Program-made: the position numbers and the translations under genes
Shown: piece after piece, positions 27,131 through 35,418 of the stretch
Layout: every line of letters begins with the position of its first letter
Numbering within the stretch: position 1 is the first letter of the stretch
From: Hyphomonadaceae bacterium
GTDB taxonomy: Bacteria > Pseudomonadota > Alphaproteobacteria > Caulobacterales > Hyphomonadaceae
NCBI GenBank assembly: GCA_024743315.1
Contig: JANSWU010000001.1
Coordinates: 620,001 to 684,000, forward strand
DNA length: 64,000 bases
Direction of reading: 5' to 3'
Notes under the pieces: generated by a model
What the model was told of the DNA's origin: nothing
What the model saw: only the letters and a program-made list of their open reading frames with translations
Databases searched by the model: none

Positions 27131-27864
27131 CCCCCCAGGGTTGGGGCGAAATACTGCTTTGATGGCAAGTCAACGCGATACGGCTTCAGCTCGCCGTTAA
27201 GCGCATCTTCGATCGCGGCCACAACAATGTCGCGGCTACCCGCAGCGAGGCGGTACAAATAGGTGTGAAAGTTATCGCTTGGATTGGTTTCGACGCGCGA
27301 TTGGTACAACACGTCGCCCGTGTCGACCCCCTCATCGACCAGATGCACGGTCGCGCCAAAATGTTCAGGCTCACCATTCGCCAGGGCAAAATAGCCACCA
27401 TACATGCCGCGATAGGCCGGATTGATCCCCGAATGGTAATTAATGAATGGCGCTTGTACGGCGTCGAGTGTGGCTTTGTTGATCATCCGCGTGGAAACCA
27501 CAAAAACGGCCTTGGGTGAAAGGGATCTCAGCACGTTGCGGGTCTTGTCACTATTGACTGAAGGGACCTGAATCGGAGTGATGGAAGCGGGCGGTTTAGG
27601 ATCAAGTCGGTAGTGTTCGAGCATGTCTTGGACGAGCCCCTGGCTGCGGCCCTTGGTCAAGCGTATCGGAATGCGCGCCGCCTGCATGCTGACCGTTTTG
27701 AATCGTCCGAGCAGGCGTCGGCGTCGTTGCCAGAACCTATGCGATGGCTCGCCGTCTTCGAGGATGATCGGAAAGTCGCCGAACCGCTCGCGCAGCGCGT
27801 TGATCATAATCCAGGCATGCGGTCCGCCAGCAGTTATGGCCACAAGCGGGTGACCTTCCATCAT
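27094..27864 (-). CDS. Formyltransferase-domain protein
   Basis: 256 residues. The formyltransferase core is clear, with catalytic Asn142, His144 (INYHSGINPAYRG) and Asp181 (EGVDTGDVLYQ), and the Rossmann-like half before it. This set uses 10-formyl-tetrahydrofolate to formylate an amine in methionyl-tRNA, GAR or amino-sugar enzymes. It is too short for methionyl-tRNA formyltransferase (about 310) and lacks a GAR-type start, so an amino-sugar or peptide substrate is likelier. The N-terminal 60 residues carry a strongly basic RRRR patch. It converges on tilS, with a 37-base overlap of the two 3' ends. Confidence 0.82.
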   Translation of the reverse strand: MMEGHPLVAITAGGPHAWIMINALRERFGDFPIILEDGEPSHRFWQRRRRLLGRFKTVSMQAARIPIRLTKGRSQGLVQDMLEHYRLDPKPPASITPIQVPSVNSDKTRNVLRSLSPKAVFVVSTRMINKATLDAVQAPFINYHSGINPAYRGMYGGYFALANGEPEHFGATVHLVDEGVDTGDVLYQSRVETNPSDNFHTYLYRLAAGSRDIVVAAIEDALNGELKPYRVDLPSKQYFAPTLGGYVWTGLTKGVW

Positions 27865-27983
27865 TGCGAGCTCCCTCGATCGTGCTTTAATTCAAGCAAG
27901 TCGTGTTCCAGCGGACGGCGTACGCGACTCAACCTAAGCAAACTGGCATGCCACATTGGCAGCTGCAAACGAGGCGAGACAAG

Positions 27984-28853
27984 ATGGTTGAAACGAACTG
28001 GGTCTTTCTCGATGGCGATTTTATGCCAGCCGACGCGGCACGCATATCGCCTTTTGACCGGGGCTATTTGTTCGCTCAATCTGCTTATGAGGTGACGGCC
28101 GTTTTTGCCGGGAAACTGATCGACATTGGCGCCCACTTGGCGCGATTTCAGCGGACTCTGGAGGGCATTGAAGTGTTACCGCCAGAGTATGACTTGTTGG
28201 CGCTGCATCACGAAATCATGGCGCGTAACGCGCTGCAGGAGGGCCTGATCTACCTGCAAGCCTCCGCCGGGAATCAAGGGCCACGAGACTATTACGGGCC
28301 GGAAAAGCTGACGCCCTCAGTCTTCATGTTTGCGACGCACAAGACCTTGATCGGTGATCTCGCCCGCGATGGCATCACGACCATTTCATACGAAGACACG
28401 CGCTGGGCCCGGCGGGATTACAAGACCACGCAGCTTTTGACCCAGACACTTGCCTATCGCGCTGCCCGGCGGGCGGGCGCACACACCGCCATTCTGCACG
28501 AAGATGGTCTGGTCACCGAAGCCGCGTCCGCGAATCTATGGATCGTCACCAAGGAGAATAAGCTGGTCACGCGGGACCTTTCGGCGGCGCTATTGCCTGG
28601 GATCACGCGCGGGCGTCTGCTCTCGCTTCTCGGCGAAGCGGAGATGCAGATTGAGGAACGGGCTTTCACATTGGAAGAGCTGGCGCAGGCAAAAGAGGCC
28701 TTTACCAGTTCCACCGGTGTTGTGATCGCGCCGGTTTTAAGTCTGGATGGAAGCGCCATTGGCGGCGGTCAGCCGGGGCCCGTCACGCGGCGTGTCCAGG
28801 CGGCATATTACGAATTTATCGGCGCCGACCTGCGTCAGCTCAATTGGCTATGA
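27984..28853 (+). CDS. Class IV PLP aminotransferase (D-amino acid or branched-chain type)
   Basis: 289 residues of the fold-type IV PLP family. The PLP lysine is Lys147 (WARRDYKTTQ), and Glu179 in VTEAASANLW contacts the pyridine ring. The start GDFMPADAARISPFDRGYLF is typical of D-alanine transaminases. It may transaminate D-amino acids or aminodeoxychorismate-like substrates; sequence alone does not settle it. ATG at 27984 is preceded by GAGGCGAGACAAG; an earlier ATG (27903) has poor coding sense. Its end overlaps the next gene by six bases. Confidence 0.85.
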   Translation: MVETNWVFLDGDFMPADAARISPFDRGYLFAQSAYEVTAVFAGKLIDIGAHLARFQRTLEGIEVLPPEYDLLALHHEIMARNALQEGLIYLQASAGNQGPRDYYGPEKLTPSVFMFATHKTLIGDLARDGITTISYEDTRWARRDYKTTQLLTQTLAYRAARRAGAHTAILHEDGLVTEAASANLWIVTKENKLVTRDLSAALLPGITRGRLLSLLGEAEMQIEERAFTLEELAQAKEAFTSSTGVVIAPVLSLDGSAIGGGQPGPVTRRVQAAYYEFIGADLRQLNWL

Positions 28854-29408
28854 GGGCTGATCGTCCCGGTCGATGATTTCACCCTCAACCGTGAAGGCGT
28901 CCTCGTCATTTGATGTCGCCTCAGGACCTGCTTGCATTTGTGAGAACATGCCCTGCATATCCTGCATCATCCCGGCCATTTGATTGAGGCCGAGCCGGGC
29001 CGACAACCAAGCGCCAATGACCGCAATCAGGCCTGGGACCACAAGGAAACCAGCATCTGACAAGTTCACGCGCGGTTCAAATTCCGTGGCTTGAAAGAGC
29101 GCTGCGATCAATGCCGAAACACCAAACACTAGGCCGAAGCCGAGCACGCCCAACCCAAATCGTTGGCCTATGCCCTTGAACGGGCTTGGTTTTTGGAGCT
29201 GCGAGTTCGGATCCAACATCGCTTTAATATCCATGGCAGGAGACGGCGCCAGAAACCGGATCAAAACCGTCGTGCCGGTGCCTGCCAATGCGAGCAGCGG
29301 CACCAGCATGATGCTTCGATTCAGGATGCCTGCGATGATCGCAGCGCCAATGAAGGCGAGTGGGCCAGCCAGGCGAAGCAGCAGCGGAAGGAAAAGGGCA
29401 GCGGGCAT
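28848..29408 (-). CDS. Hypothetical membrane protein with four helices
   Basis: 186 residues, no family recognised. Hydrophobic segments lie at about 3-28, 33-50, 85-105 and 118-140. A Met/Gln-rich stretch (GMMQDMQGMFSQMQAG) and an acidic tail close the protein. It converges on the aminotransferase gene with a six-base overlap, and lies downstream of the SemiSWEET gene on the same strand (about 18 bases apart), so the two may be cotranscribed. No function can be given. Confidence 0.7.
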   Translation of the reverse strand: MPAALFLPLLLRLAGPLAFIGAAIIAGILNRSIMLVPLLALAGTGTTVLIRFLAPSPAMDIKAMLDPNSQLQKPSPFKGIGQRFGLGVLGFGLVFGVSALIAALFQATEFEPRVNLSDAGFLVVPGLIAVIGAWLSARLGLNQMAGMMQDMQGMFSQMQAGPEATSNDEDAFTVEGEIIDRDDQPS

Positions 29409-29426
29409 ATCCCCGCCCTAGCGCGT

Positions 29427-29711
29427 TCACGGGCGCGCTGGCAATGGCGTACGTGTTTCGCCCCACACGGACCGAATTTTCAGGCCGAGAATGGTCGCGG
29501 CCAAAGCCAGGGTCACGGCATTGGCGAGAATGATGGGTAGACTGCCAACCAAGACGCCGTAGAGCAGCCAGCCAGCGACCCCGGTTGTGAACAGGGCATA
29601 CATGCACAGCGAGATGCCATCTGTGCGTCCGGTGCGTAAAACCAATAAGGTTTGCGGCAAGAAGGAAATTGTCGTCAGCATGGCTGCGACCAGTCCAATC
29701 AGGTCGGTCAT
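29427..29711 (-). CDS. SemiSWEET family sugar transporter
   Basis: 94 residues with three membrane helices and the PQ-loop signature SFLPQTLLVLRTGRTDGIS in the first helix-loop, as in bacterial SemiSWEETs, which work as dimers that exchange sugars such as sucrose. ATG at 29711 has GGAG nine bases upstream and makes the first helix start correctly; the open frame extends to 29807 without good evidence. It is divergent from the B12 mutase gene at 29783. Substrate unknown. Confidence 0.85.
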   Translation of the reverse strand: MTDLIGLVAAMLTTISFLPQTLLVLRTGRTDGISLCMYALFTTGVAGWLLYGVLVGSLPIILANAVTLALAATILGLKIRSVWGETRTPLPARP

Positions 29712-29782
29712 TTCGAGAAACTCCAAGAGAGTGCCGAATTTAGCAGGTTTCATCTGACAGACATCGCATAACTTGCCATTCC

Positions 29783-31858
29783 ATGATTGCAAAAATGCAT
29801 AACCCAATGCGTCTCGATCCTGCTCTTGCGAAGTCGCCGGGTTTCAAGCAGTTTGCCGGCGAACAGGAGGCATGGATGGCCGATACTGAGTACCAACACG
29901 CGCCGGACCGACCCTGGATTTTCCGGACCTATGCCGGCCATTCAACCGCTGCAAAGTCGAATGCCTTATACCGCGGCAATCTCGCCAAAGGGCAGACAGG
30001 CCTCTCCATCGCGTTCGATCTGCCAACCCAGACCGCGTATGATGCCGATCATATCCTGGCACGCGGCGAAGTCGGGAAAGTCGGTGTCCCGGTCGGTCAT
30101 CTTGGCGATATGCGCACCCTGTTCGGCGGTTTGCCGCTGGCGGACATGAACACGTCGATGACGATCAATGCGCCAGCGGCCTGGTTGTTGGCACTGTATG
30201 TGGCGCTTGGCGATGAACGCGGTGATGACCGGGCCAAGCTGCGCGGAACCACGCAAAATGACATTATCAAAGAATATTTGTCGCGCGGCACTTACGTCTT
30301 CCCGCCACAGCCGAGCATGCGCCTGATCAGCGATATGATCAGCTGGTGTTATACCGAGGTTCCAAAGTGGAATCCCGTCAATATTTGTTCCTATCACTTG
30401 CAGGAAGCGGGTGCGACGCCTGAGCAAGAGCTAGCTTTTGCCCTGGCCACGGCCTGCGCCGTGCTTGATGCGGTCAAAGCTGGCGGACAAGTGCCGGACG
30501 AGGATTTTCCAACAGTATTCGGGCGGATTTCCTTCTTTGTGAATGCCGGCGTTCGGTTCGTCACCGAGCTTTGTAAAATGCGCGCCTTCGTCGATCTTTG
30601 GGAAGAGATCGGCCGGGAGCGATATGGCGTCGCGGATGCCAAAGCCTTGCGCTTTCGTTATGGCGTGCAGGTCAACTCGCTTGGCCTGACCGAACCCCAG
30701 CCTGAGAATAATGTTTACCGCATCTTGATTGAGGCGCTGGCCGTGACCTTGTCGAAGCGCGCCCGCTGCCGCGCTTTGCAATTGCCGGCCTGGAATGAAG
30801 CGCTCGGTTTGCCACGGCCCTGGGACCAGCAATGGTCCCTGCGCATGCAGCAAATCCTCGCCTTTGAAACTGACTTACTCGAATATGAAGACCTGTTTGA
30901 CGGCAGTCATGTGATCGACGGCAAAACTGACGCGCTGAAGGCGCAAGCGCGTGCGGAGCTGTCAAGGATTGATACGATGGGCGGCGCCGTCGACGCTGTC
31001 GCATATATGAAAGAGAGCCTGGTCGGAGCACATATTGACCGGATCAAAGGGATTGAGAGCGGCGAGTTGAAAGTGGTCGGCGTCAATGCCTACACCGAAT
31101 CCGAAGACAGCCCGCTCGGCGCCGGGAATGACGCCATACAGACCGTAGATCCAATGGTCGAAAGACAGCAAATCGAGAGCCTGAAATCCTGGCGCGCCAA
31201 ACGCGACATGCAAGCGGTGGACGCTGCCTTATCCGGCTTGAAAGAGGCGGCACGCTCTGGCGCCAATATCATGCCGCCAAGCATTGCAGCGGCGAAGGCT
31301 GGCGTTACCACTGGCGAATGGGGGACCGTCTTACGCGAAGTCTTTGGTGAGTTCCGTGGTCCGACCGGAGTTGCAGTTGTGATCGACACCGGCGGCGACG
31401 CCGAAATTGAAGCGACCAAGGCCAAGGTCGAGGCGCTTTCCGAGCGCTTGGGACGTGATCTCACTTATGTGCTCGGCAAACCGGGCCTCGATGGCCATTC
31501 GAATGGGGCCGAGCAGATCGCCGCCCGGGCGCGCGCTTGCGGGATGAAGGTCGTCTATGAAGGCATACGTTTTACGCCAGCTGAAATCGTCGCCCAGGCC
31601 AAGGCGGAAGACGCGCATGTGATTGGCTTGTCGATTCTCTCTGGCAGCCATCTTGACCTGGTCCGTGAGACCTTGGCCGAGATGCAGAGTGCCGATTTAA
31701 GCCATATTCCGCTCGTGGTTGGCGGGATCATCCCGTTGGAAGACGAACGGGCGTTACGGCAAATGGGCGTGCGCCGCGTCTATACGCCCAAGGATTTCAA
31801 AATCACCGACATCATGGACGATGTCGTCTCTGTCGTTGAGCAGGCCTGGTTGCCCTAG
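29783..31858 (+). CDS. Coenzyme B12-dependent acyl-CoA mutase, probably ethylmalonyl-CoA mutase (MeaA/Ecm type)
   Basis: 691 residues with the full methylmalonyl-CoA mutase layout: the substrate barrel (RTYAGHSTAAKSN, then SIAFDLPTQTAYD, about 45-500) and the cobalamin-binding domain (about 550-691) with Asp570, His572 in the DxHxxG motif, SGSHL and VVGGIIP. Several signatures (SHLGDMR-type, CSYHLQEAGATPEQELAFAL) match the Ecm/MeaA branch rather than canonical mutase. Ecm rearranges ethylmalonyl-CoA in acetyl-CoA assimilation. No ccr gene is nearby, so the substrate is unproved. A start at 29795 or 29807 is possible. Confidence 0.8.
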   Translation: MIAKMHNPMRLDPALAKSPGFKQFAGEQEAWMADTEYQHAPDRPWIFRTYAGHSTAAKSNALYRGNLAKGQTGLSIAFDLPTQTAYDADHILARGEVGKVGVPVGHLGDMRTLFGGLPLADMNTSMTINAPAAWLLALYVALGDERGDDRAKLRGTTQNDIIKEYLSRGTYVFPPQPSMRLISDMISWCYTEVPKWNPVNICSYHLQEAGATPEQELAFALATACAVLDAVKAGGQVPDEDFPTVFGRISFFVNAGVRFVTELCKMRAFVDLWEEIGRERYGVADAKALRFRYGVQVNSLGLTEPQPENNVYRILIEALAVTLSKRARCRALQLPAWNEALGLPRPWDQQWSLRMQQILAFETDLLEYEDLFDGSHVIDGKTDALKAQARAELSRIDTMGGAVDAVAYMKESLVGAHIDRIKGIESGELKVVGVNAYTESEDSPLGAGNDAIQTVDPMVERQQIESLKSWRAKRDMQAVDAALSGLKEAARSGANIMPPSIAAAKAGVTTGEWGTVLREVFGEFRGPTGVAVVIDTGGDAEIEATKAKVEALSERLGRDLTYVLGKPGLDGHSNGAEQIAARARACGMKVVYEGIRFTPAEIVAQAKAEDAHVIGLSILSGSHLDLVRETLAEMQSADLSHIPLVVGGIIPLEDERALRQMGVRRVYTPKDFKITDIMDDVVSVVEQAWLP

Positions 31859-31865
31859 GGCTGGA

Positions 31866-32456
31866 TTACCATCGTCCAAGCCGCCGAAAACGAATCTCGC
31901 TCAATTCGATCCCTCGCGTTTTCTCCGGAACCACAGGTCTCACCGCGAGATAATCGAGCGCGACATTGTTCTCGAGCAATTTGCGCGGAACGTCGATCTC
32001 GGCAGTGTAAGTGTCCCATTCCGGTTTCAGGTCAAACCGGATCCATCCTGAGTTTCCGGCTTTGCCCGCGGAGTAATTGAACTCAAATGCCTGGGCCCCG
32101 GCGCCTTCTGTCGGCCGGACGGTGAGCGAGACCCGAATCTTGTGCCCGGCATAGACTGTTTCGAGATCAGGTCCGAGTTCGAAATGGGCGTTTTGCTGAG
32201 GATCGGCGAACACTGCTTCCTGGTCTGCCCGAATCGTCAGAACTTCATCTTCCAGATTAAGTTCATAACCGAGAAAGCCCTGCATCCGGCAAAGATCTTG
32301 GCCTTTCAGGATAATTAGGCTGTAATCCTCAGGGCCATTGGCGCCGCCAAACGGACCGCATTGCGGTTGCAGCCACCCGCGATAGAGCGCGCTGACCACC
32401 ATGACCGCAACAATGGCGACAATCACCGGATAAAAAACGATGTCTTTCAAAGGCAT
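31866..32456 (-). CDS. Hypothetical membrane-anchored protein
   Basis: 196 residues: an N-terminal membrane helix (about 6-26), then a predicted periplasmic beta-rich domain. It carries Cys residues near GWLQPQCGPFGG and GQDLCRMQG and a closing RIRF/SEIRFRRLGRW strand, which recalls carbohydrate-binding jelly-roll folds, though I cannot assign a family. ATG at 32456 has GCAGGGATC upstream; a longer frame reaches 32546. It converges on the B12 mutase gene. Confidence 0.65.
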   Translation of the reverse strand: MPLKDIVFYPVIVAIVAVMVVSALYRGWLQPQCGPFGGANGPEDYSLIILKGQDLCRMQGFLGYELNLEDEVLTIRADQEAVFADPQQNAHFELGPDLETVYAGHKIRVSLTVRPTEGAGAQAFEFNYSAGKAGNSGWIRFDLKPEWDTYTAEIDVPRKLLENNVALDYLAVRPVVPEKTRGIELSEIRFRRLGRW

Positions 32457-32589
32457 GATCCCTGCAAGTCGGCCAAGCGCACTCAGGCTAGCAATCCTGA
32501 TCTTGCTCTGATAGCAACGCGCACAGCGAAACGCGACCCTCATCACTGCGTCTGACGCAGCCTATCGATTTTGTAATGGACCCTGACCG

Positions 32590-33303
32590 ATGCCGAAGCT
32601 GATTTTGACCCGCCATGGCCAAAGCCAATGGAACCTTGAGAACCGGTTCACCGGTTGGTGGGACGCCGATCTTACCGAAAAAGGTGAGGCCGAGGCGAGC
32701 AAGGGCGGAGATTTGATCAAAGCTGAAGGTCTCGCCCCAGTGTTCGCCTTTACCAGCTACCAGACCCGCGCCATCCGAACTCTGTGGCTTAGCCTGGCAG
32801 CGATGGACCGGGCCTGGATTCCGGTCGAGAAACACTGGCGCTTGAATGAACGCCATTATGGCGGGCTGACCGGTCTGGACAAAGCTGAAACGGCGGCGAA
32901 GCACGGCAAGGATCAGGTCCATATCTGGCGTCGCTCCTATGATGTTCCACCGCCGCCGCTCGCCGCCGATAGCCCATACAATCTCGCAGCAGACCCGCGC
33001 TATGCCGGCGTGCCCGTTCCCGAAGCCGAAAGCTTGAAGCTAACCCTTGAGCGCGTGCTGCCGTATTGGAAGAGCGCCATTCGCCCGGTGCTCGAAGCAG
33101 GTAAGGACACGATCATCTCGGCGCACGGCAATTCCTTGCGGGCCTTGGTCAAACATTTGTTCCAGGTCGCTGATGACACGATTACCGGCGTTGAAATCCC
33201 GACCGGCAATCCGCTCCTGATCGACCTGGACGCTGGTCTGCAGCCAGTCAGCGCACGGTATCTCGATGCGGACCGTGCCAAGGATCTCCCTGACCTGCCA
33301 TGA
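32590..33303 (+). CDS. gpmA: 2,3-bisphosphoglycerate-dependent phosphoglycerate mutase
   Basis: Interconverts 3- and 2-phosphoglycerate in glycolysis and gluconeogenesis. 237 residues with the phosphohistidine motif LTRHGQSQWN (His9), the RFTGWWD and ERHYGGLTG motifs and the second catalytic histidine in ISAHGNSLRAL. Canonical members have about 230-250 residues. Its stop overlaps the purU start (ATGA), so purU and gpmA are translationally coupled, an unusual pairing. Confidence 0.95.
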   Translation: MPKLILTRHGQSQWNLENRFTGWWDADLTEKGEAEASKGGDLIKAEGLAPVFAFTSYQTRAIRTLWLSLAAMDRAWIPVEKHWRLNERHYGGLTGLDKAETAAKHGKDQVHIWRRSYDVPPPPLAADSPYNLAADPRYAGVPVPEAESLKLTLERVLPYWKSAIRPVLEAGKDTIISAHGNSLRALVKHLFQVADDTITGVEIPTGNPLLIDLDAGLQPVSARYLDADRAKDLPDLP

Positions 33304-34154
33304 CCGATCGCCGCTTCATTCTGCGGACGGCTTCGCCGGATGACATCGGTATTCTCGCCGATGTCATGGGCCATTTGGCGAGCCATCGGCTGAATGTCAC
33401 GGAAAGTCACGATTTTGGGGACCCCGACACCGAAAGGTATTTCATCTGGGCCAAATTCAAAGCCGAGCCGGGCTTCAATGAAACTGCGTTTCGCGATGGC
33501 TTCGGTCAGCTAGCCCAGCGGCGCGACATGGATTGGTCCTTACGCCCGGAGGAGAAGTTGCCGCGGGCCTTGGTGCTGGTGTCGAAGGGCGATCATTGCC
33601 TGAATGATTTGCTCTATCGCCATCGTCGCGGTCGGCTTGGGGCAGAGATCACCGCGATCGTGTCCAATCACACCAATGCCAAATGGCATGCCGATCGAAA
33701 TGAGCTGCCTTTCCACCACGTGCCAGTCAGCAAGGACACAAAGCCCGAAGCCGAGCAAACACTCCTAGGCCTTATCGAAGAGACCCGTTCTGATTTCGTT
33801 GTCCTCGCCCGTTACATGCAAATCCTGTCCATGGAGCTGAGCCGCGAACTGGAAGGGCGCTGTATCAATATCCACCATTCTGCTTTGCCGAGCTTTAAGG
33901 GCGCCAAGCCGTATCACCAGGCGCACGATCGCGGCGTCAAACTGATCGGCGCGACGGCTCACTATGTCACCAGCGCTTTGGACGAAGGGCCGATTATTAC
34001 TCAAGACGTCACCCCGGTAGATCACCGCCTGACCGCAGAACGCATGGCGGAGCTGGGGAAGGATATTGAAGCGCGGGTGCTGGCCCGAGCTGTCACGGCA
34101 CATGCCGAAGGACGCGTGTTTCTGAACGGCTCGCGCACGGTGGTTTTTGAATGA
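33300..34154 (+). CDS. purU: Formyltetrahydrofolate deformylase PurU
   Basis: Hydrolyses 10-formyl-THF to formate and THF, balancing one-carbon pools. 284 residues: an ACT domain (about 5-80) followed by a formyltransferase-type domain with NIHHSALPSFKGAKPYHQA and GPIITQDV. The catalytic Asn/His/Asp set is present in that order. The gene is sandwiched between gpmA and a RibD-like deaminase, each joined by four-base overlaps. The family call is firm. Confidence 0.95.
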   Translation: MTDRRFILRTASPDDIGILADVMGHLASHRLNVTESHDFGDPDTERYFIWAKFKAEPGFNETAFRDGFGQLAQRRDMDWSLRPEEKLPRALVLVSKGDHCLNDLLYRHRRGRLGAEITAIVSNHTNAKWHADRNELPFHHVPVSKDTKPEAEQTLLGLIEETRSDFVVLARYMQILSMELSRELEGRCINIHHSALPSFKGAKPYHQAHDRGVKLIGATAHYVTSALDEGPIITQDVTPVDHRLTAERMAELGKDIEARVLARAVTAHAEGRVFLNGSRTVVFE

Positions 34155-34603
34155 CCACGCATCGTTTGCATATGCGCCGAGCGCTTGATCTGGCACGATT
34201 GCAAGCCGGGCGCACCGGCTCGAATCCGAGTGTTGGCTGCGTCATCCTGGATCGCGACGGGCAGCGACTGAGCGAGGCAGCGACTGGCGATGGCGGACGC
34301 CCGCATGCCGAGGAACTGGCTCTGCATAAGCTTCCGATCGGTGCCGCGGCGGGCGGGATCGCCTATGTCACGCTGGAACCGTGCCGGGAACGATCGAACG
34401 GTTCGGCATCGTGTTCCCAGCGCCTATTGGATGCCGGATTGGCCAAAGTCGTGATCGCAACGCGCGATCCTCATCCGCTTGGCAGTGGCGGAGTCACGCG
34501 GCTGAAAGAGGCTGGAATTCATGTCGAGCTGGGCCTTCTCCAAGCCCAAGCAGATGAATTGTATGAAGATTTCTTCGCCGAGAACGGGTCAAATTCAGCG
34601 TGA
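34151..34603 (+). CDS. RibD-type deaminase domain protein (deaminase only)
   Basis: 150 residues of the cytidine/deoxycytidylate deaminase fold with zinc ligands His52 (HAE, catalytic Glu54), Cys78 (LEPC) and Cys88. The layout MRRALDLARLQAGRTGSNPSVGCVI and the spacing of the TLEPCxxxxxxxxxC motif fit RibD's N-terminal deaminase. The reductase half is absent, so it is either a stand-alone deaminase or works with a separate RibG reductase. A four-base overlap couples it to purU. Confidence 0.85.
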   Translation: MTTHRLHMRRALDLARLQAGRTGSNPSVGCVILDRDGQRLSEAATGDGGRPHAEELALHKLPIGAAAGGIAYVTLEPCRERSNGSASCSQRLLDAGLAKVVIATRDPHPLGSGGVTRLKEAGIHVELGLLQAQADELYEDFFAENGSNSA

Positions 34604-34714
34604 CTTGTGGACAACATAGCCGCCTCAGCAATTGCCGCCCCTGAAAAAACTGACTTGACCTTAACCTTTCTAGTGTCAGCTTCGATGTCTACGCTGCAGA
34701 AGTGAAACGGTCGA

Positions 34715-35119
34715 ATGATCGGAATCGTCGTTGTCAGTCATGGAAAGCTTGCCCACGAATTGGTGCGCGCGGCAGAGCACGTGGTTGGACCTCAGGATGC
34801 TTTTGAAGCGCTCTCGATTGAAGCCGAAGACGATATTGATGATCGGCGCGATGAAATTCGCGATACCGTGAAGGCCTGCAATAAAGGTAAGGGCGTCATC
34901 ATCCTCACCGACATGTTTGGCGGTACGCCGTCGAATTTGGCCTTGTCGAATCTGGCCGCGGGGAAGGTCGATGTGATCGGCGGGGTCAATCTGCCCATGC
35001 TGATCCACCTGGCGCAGATCCGCTCTGACCTGACACTGACCGAAGCGGTGCAGGCCGCCAGCGATGCCGGCAAGCGCTATATCCGAATTGGGTCTGAAGT
35101 GATGAGCCGAACAAAATGA
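34715..35119 (+). CDS. ptsM: PTS IIA component of the mannose family (PtsM/ManX-like)
   Basis: 134 residues of the IIA-Man fold with the phosphorylation site His9 in VVVSHGKLA and the conserved FGGTPSNLAL and GVNLPML motifs. In Alphaproteobacteria this protein belongs to an incomplete PTS that signals nitrogen and carbon status and has no matching IIB/IIC permease. It is coupled to the HPr gene by a four-base overlap. A 110-base gap upstream holds no obvious gene. Confidence 0.9.
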   Translation: MIGIVVVSHGKLAHELVRAAEHVVGPQDAFEALSIEAEDDIDDRRDEIRDTVKACNKGKGVIILTDMFGGTPSNLALSNLAAGKVDVIGGVNLPMLIHLAQIRSDLTLTEAVQAASDAGKRYIRIGSEVMSRTK

Positions 35120-35415
35120 GCGACCAAACCCGTCAGATTGAAATCGTGAATCGCAAGGGCTTGCATGCGCGGGCCTCGGCGAAACTCGCCGAACTGGCCT
35201 TGAGCCTGCCGACCATTGTCACGGTGAGTTTTGAGGGCGAAAGCGCTGATGCAAGGTCAATTATGGACTTGCTGTGTCTTGGCGCCGGGATTGGCAGCGT
35301 GGTGTCTCTCAGCGCGGAAGGAGACGAGGCCGCAGCAGCGCTCGATGCGGTCGCAGCATTGTTCCAGGATGGTTTCGGTGAGCTTGAAGAAGACGCGGCC
35401 TGCGCCTGCAAATAG
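35116..35415 (+). CDS. ptsO: HPr-family phosphocarrier (NPr-like)
   Basis: 99 residues with the active-site His17 in NRKGLHARASAK and the regulatory Ser in ARSIMDLLCLG. It accepts phosphate from an EI protein and passes it to PtsM. Here it is paired with ptsM but not with hprK, chvG or ptsP, which must lie elsewhere or be missing. A short Cys-rich tail (ACACK) ends the protein. It converges on the DASS carrier gene. Confidence 0.9.
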   Translation: MSDQTRQIEIVNRKGLHARASAKLAELALSLPTIVTVSFEGESADARSIMDLLCLGAGIGSVVSLSAEGDEAAAALDAVAALFQDGFGELEEDAACACK

Positions 35416-35418
35416 CCA

